DNA from: Lishizhenia tianjinensis | Lineage (GTDB): Bacteria > Bacteroidota > Bacteroidia > Flavobacteriales_D > Crocinitomicaceae | NCBI GenBank assembly: GCA_943330745.2 | Contig: CALQIX020000001.1 | Span: 1-64,000 of the forward strand | DNA: 64,000 nt | Direction of reading: 5' to 3' | Part shown: positions 62,218 to 64,000 of the stretch, piece by piece | How positions within the stretch are numbered: the first letter of the stretch is position 1 | How the letters are laid out: every line of letters begins with the position of its first letter | The notes under the pieces: model-generated | What the model saw: the letters and a program-made list of their open reading frames with translations, nothing else | What the model was told of the DNA's origin: nothing | Database searches by the model: none | Made by a program: the position numbers and the translations under genes

Positions 62218-62605
62218 AAAAGCTAATTTTAATGCAGCACACCGATTATTTCGAGCTGATTGGACTGATGAAAAAAACCAAGCTGTTTTTGGTAAATGTA
62301 ACAATCCCAACTTTCATGGTCATAACTACACACTGGAGGTATGGATTGATGGTGAAATAGATCCTGAGACTGGTTATGTCATTGACCTTAAAATCGTTAA
62401 GGATCTTATCAAATCTGAAATCCAAGAGCGCTTTGATCATCGTAACTTAAACTTAGATTGTCCTGAATTTGCTGATTTAATCCCTACAGCAGAAAACATT
62501 TCAGTAGTTTGCTTTAATTTATTGCGGACAAAATTAGATCGCAAATATGGTTTAACTATACGTCTTTGGGAAACCGAAAACAATGTTGTGGAATATAATG
62601 GTTAG
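62204..62605 (+). CDS. queD: 6-carboxytetrahydropterin synthase/PTPS family (QueD-like)
   Basis: The 133-residue protein carries the zinc histidines in NFNAAHRLFRADW (His 13) and NFHGHNYTLEVW (HGHNY), the catalytic cysteine in FGKCNNPN, ERFDHRNLNLD, and a C-terminal VRLWET-like ending (TIRLWETENNVVEYNG). The family converts dihydroneopterin triphosphate to 6-carboxytetrahydropterin (queuosine) or to pyruvoyltetrahydropterin. A pterin enzyme in the carotenoid operon is unexpected for function but common in flavobacterial clusters. It overlaps idi by 14 nt. Confidence 0.9.
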   Translation: MRVCRKANFNAAHRLFRADWTDEKNQAVFGKCNNPNFHGHNYTLEVWIDGEIDPETGYVIDLKIVKDLIKSEIQERFDHRNLNLDCPEFADLIPTAENISVVCFNLLRTKLDRKYGLTIRLWETENNVVEYNG

Positions 62606-62673
62606 TAAAAGTCATTTGATTTGTTAGAAAACAAATTTCTAATTCTTACATCCATTTTTTTTAACCAAATTTG

Positions 62674-64000
62674 TTGAAAATAACACCCGTGATAAAATTC
62701 ATCTTATTTATTTCGATTTATCTTTCCTCCTCAATTTTACTTAGCCAAAAAGGAGACAGTCTTTTCATTTCTTCCATTTACAAAGAAGCACTGACTAAAG
62801 GAGAATCGCACGAAAATTTACGAAAACTGTGTAAAGATATAGGCAACCGTTTATCTGGTTCTGCAGCCGCCCAAATGGCCGTTGAATGGGGAAAAAACAC
62901 GATGGAAAATTATGGTTTCGATTCAGTTTATTTACAAAAAATTATGGTTCCGCATTGGGATAGAGGCACTACAGAACGCGCCTGGATTCAAGTTGAGAAA
63001 GAACAAATTTCATTGAATATTCTTGCACTAGGTGGGTCTGTTTCAACCAATGGTTTAATGAAAGGTGATGTAATCGAATTTACAAGTTTAAATGAATTAA
63101 AGAAGGCTACAACATCCCAAGTACAAGGTAAAATTGTTTTTATTAATCAACTCATGGCTGATGAAGAAATTAATACTTTTAAGGCGTATGGAGGGTGTAG
63201 TTCAATCCGATTAAAAGGAGCAATTGAAGCCGGTAAATTAGGGGCAAAAGCTGTATTGATTCGTTCATTAGGTCTAGCCATTGATGACCATCCGCATACA
63301 GGAGTTATGTCTTATGATAGTTCTGTGAAGAAAATTCCAGCCGCTGCGCTATCTACACAAGACGCTGATTTATTATCCACTAAATTGAAAACATTCAAAT
63401 TAAAGCTTGCTTTGGAGATGAATTGCAGAACCTTAGAAGATGAGCCTTCTTATAATGTCATTGCTGAAATTAGAGGAAAAAAGGCACCCAAAGAGATTAT
63501 AACATTTGGTGGTCATTTAGATTCGTGGGATACAGGAGAAGGCGCTCATGATGATGGAGCTGGGGTTGTGCATTGTATGGAAGCATTGCGGATTTTAACA
63601 AAATTGAATTATGTTCCCGAACATACCTTGCGTGTAGTTTTGTTTATGAATGAAGAAAATGGAAATATGGGAGGAAAAGGCTACGCTAGTTTTTCTGCTA
63701 CCAAAGGTGAAAAGCAAATAGCTGCCTTAGAAAGTGATCGAGGTGGATTTGCCCCAAGAGGATTTGCCTGCGATGGTTCGTCAAATCAAGTGAAATTTCT
63801 TGAATCATTGGCTCATTTTTTCAAACCCTATGAGTTACATGTTTTTGAAAAAGGATATGGCGGGGTGGATATTGGTCCGCTGAAAAATCAATTTCCGGGA
63901 ATTCCATTATTTGGTTTTGTGCCAGATTCGCAACGCTATTTTGACTTTCATCACACTCCGAATGATGTTTTTGAAAATGTAAATAAACGAGAACTTGAAC
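62674..64000 (+). CDS. Exported M28-family metallopeptidase (partial)
   Basis: The frame runs off the right edge after about 442 residues. The start is TTG 62674 or GTG 62689; the first gives a better signal peptide, MKITPVIKFILFISIYLSSS. Residues about 130-255 form a PA-like domain (GKIVFINQLM, then GAIEAGKLGAKAVLIRS). The peptidase domain has FGGHLDSWDTGEGAHDDGAG with metal His and Asp, FMNEENGNMGGKGY with the catalytic Glu pair, and LESDRGGF. A final FDFHHTPNDVFE gives the last histidine. It is an exported zinc aminopeptidase or carboxypeptidase Q-like enzyme. Confidence 0.9.
   Translation, partial: MKITPVIKFILFISIYLSSSILLSQKGDSLFISSIYKEALTKGESHENLRKLCKDIGNRLSGSAAAQMAVEWGKNTMENYGFDSVYLQKIMVPHWDRGTTERAWIQVEKEQISLNILALGGSVSTNGLMKGDVIEFTSLNELKKATTSQVQGKIVFINQLMADEEINTFKAYGGCSSIRLKGAIEAGKLGAKAVLIRSLGLAIDDHPHTGVMSYDSSVKKIPAAALSTQDADLLSTKLKTFKLKLALEMNCRTLEDEPSYNVIAEIRGKKAPKEIITFGGHLDSWDTGEGAHDDGAGVVHCMEALRILTKLNYVPEHTLRVVLFMNEENGNMGGKGYASFSATKGEKQIAALESDRGGFAPRGFACDGSSNQVKFLESLAHFFKPYELHVFEKGYGGVDIGPLKNQFPGIPLFGFVPDSQRYFDFHHTPNDVFENVNKRELE

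Overview
The window looks like chromosomal DNA of a low-GC Bacteroidota, most likely order Flavobacteriales and perhaps a Crocinitomicaceae/Fluviicola-type organism. The clues are three secreted proteins with a type IX secretion (T9SS) C-terminal sorting domain, the Bacteroidota promoter signature (TTG/TTTG, about 18-20 nt, TAnnTTTG) before many genes, a fused SecDF, an IPExxxVDY protein next to pyruvate kinase, and a carotenoid cluster led by a sigma factor. The lineage is inferred from gene content; no rRNA gene is present.

Layout. 1-1100: SAM-I riboswitch and the N-terminal part of a methionine synthase (minus strand, cut by the window edge). 1.2-7.9 kb: a T9SS-exported protein, a GT2 and a GT4 glycosyltransferase, a HAD phosphatase and surface/lipoproteins. 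7.9-24 kb: housekeeping genes (secDF, exonuclease/GIY-YIG protein, MFS and queuosine-precursor transporters, MerR regulator, pyk, rpsO, pnp, exported superoxide dismutase, prenyl synthase). 24-29.5 kb: a tightly packed run of lipoprotein, dnaG, mscS-like, DUF1015 and yggS. 29.7-38 kb: TonB receptor, aroE, proS-purK, SH3 protein, VF530 protein and photolyase. 38-41.6 kb: an accessory stretch with a roughly 295-nt structured RNA locus, a LamG/T9SS protein, a duplicated 3' end left by a lost paralogue, and a DUF4143-type ATPase behind an array of seven 23-bp repeats. 41.6-46 kb: methyltransferase, membrane proteins, purE, tatA and thiolase. 46.1-51.7 kb: the most unusual region, described next. 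51.7-58.7 kb: secreted/unknown protein, desaturase, tRNA-Ser, SDR, sterol-desaturase-type enzyme and an OmpA/PD40 protein. 58.8-62.6 kb: ECF sigma factor-crtI-crtB-idi-PTPS/QueD operon. 62.7 kb to the end: M28 peptidase, cut by the window edge.

The stand-out locus is 46131-51666. A divergent sigma-54 activator with an RtcR/CARF-like sensor domain faces a five-gene minus-strand operon. The operon has a near-consensus -24/-12 promoter (TTGGCAC-N5-TTGT). It encodes a possible NTF2-like protein, a small exported protein, a complete-MIDAS VWA protein and a DnaB-type RecA ATPase. These are followed by a compact non-coding RNA with 10-nt perfect terminal inverted repeats and internal hairpins, then a retron-class reverse transcriptase (NAMPH, YADD, ITG motifs). 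I read this as an inducible retron: the CARF-like domain would sense a nucleotide or RNA-end signal and sigma-54 would switch on the operon. The VWA and DnaB-like proteins are candidate partners or effectors. I do not recognise this combination as an established retron type, and I cannot test its novelty without database searches.

A second theme is promoter architecture. At several genes the -7 element ends only 4-5 nt before the start codon, which predicts leaderless mRNAs.
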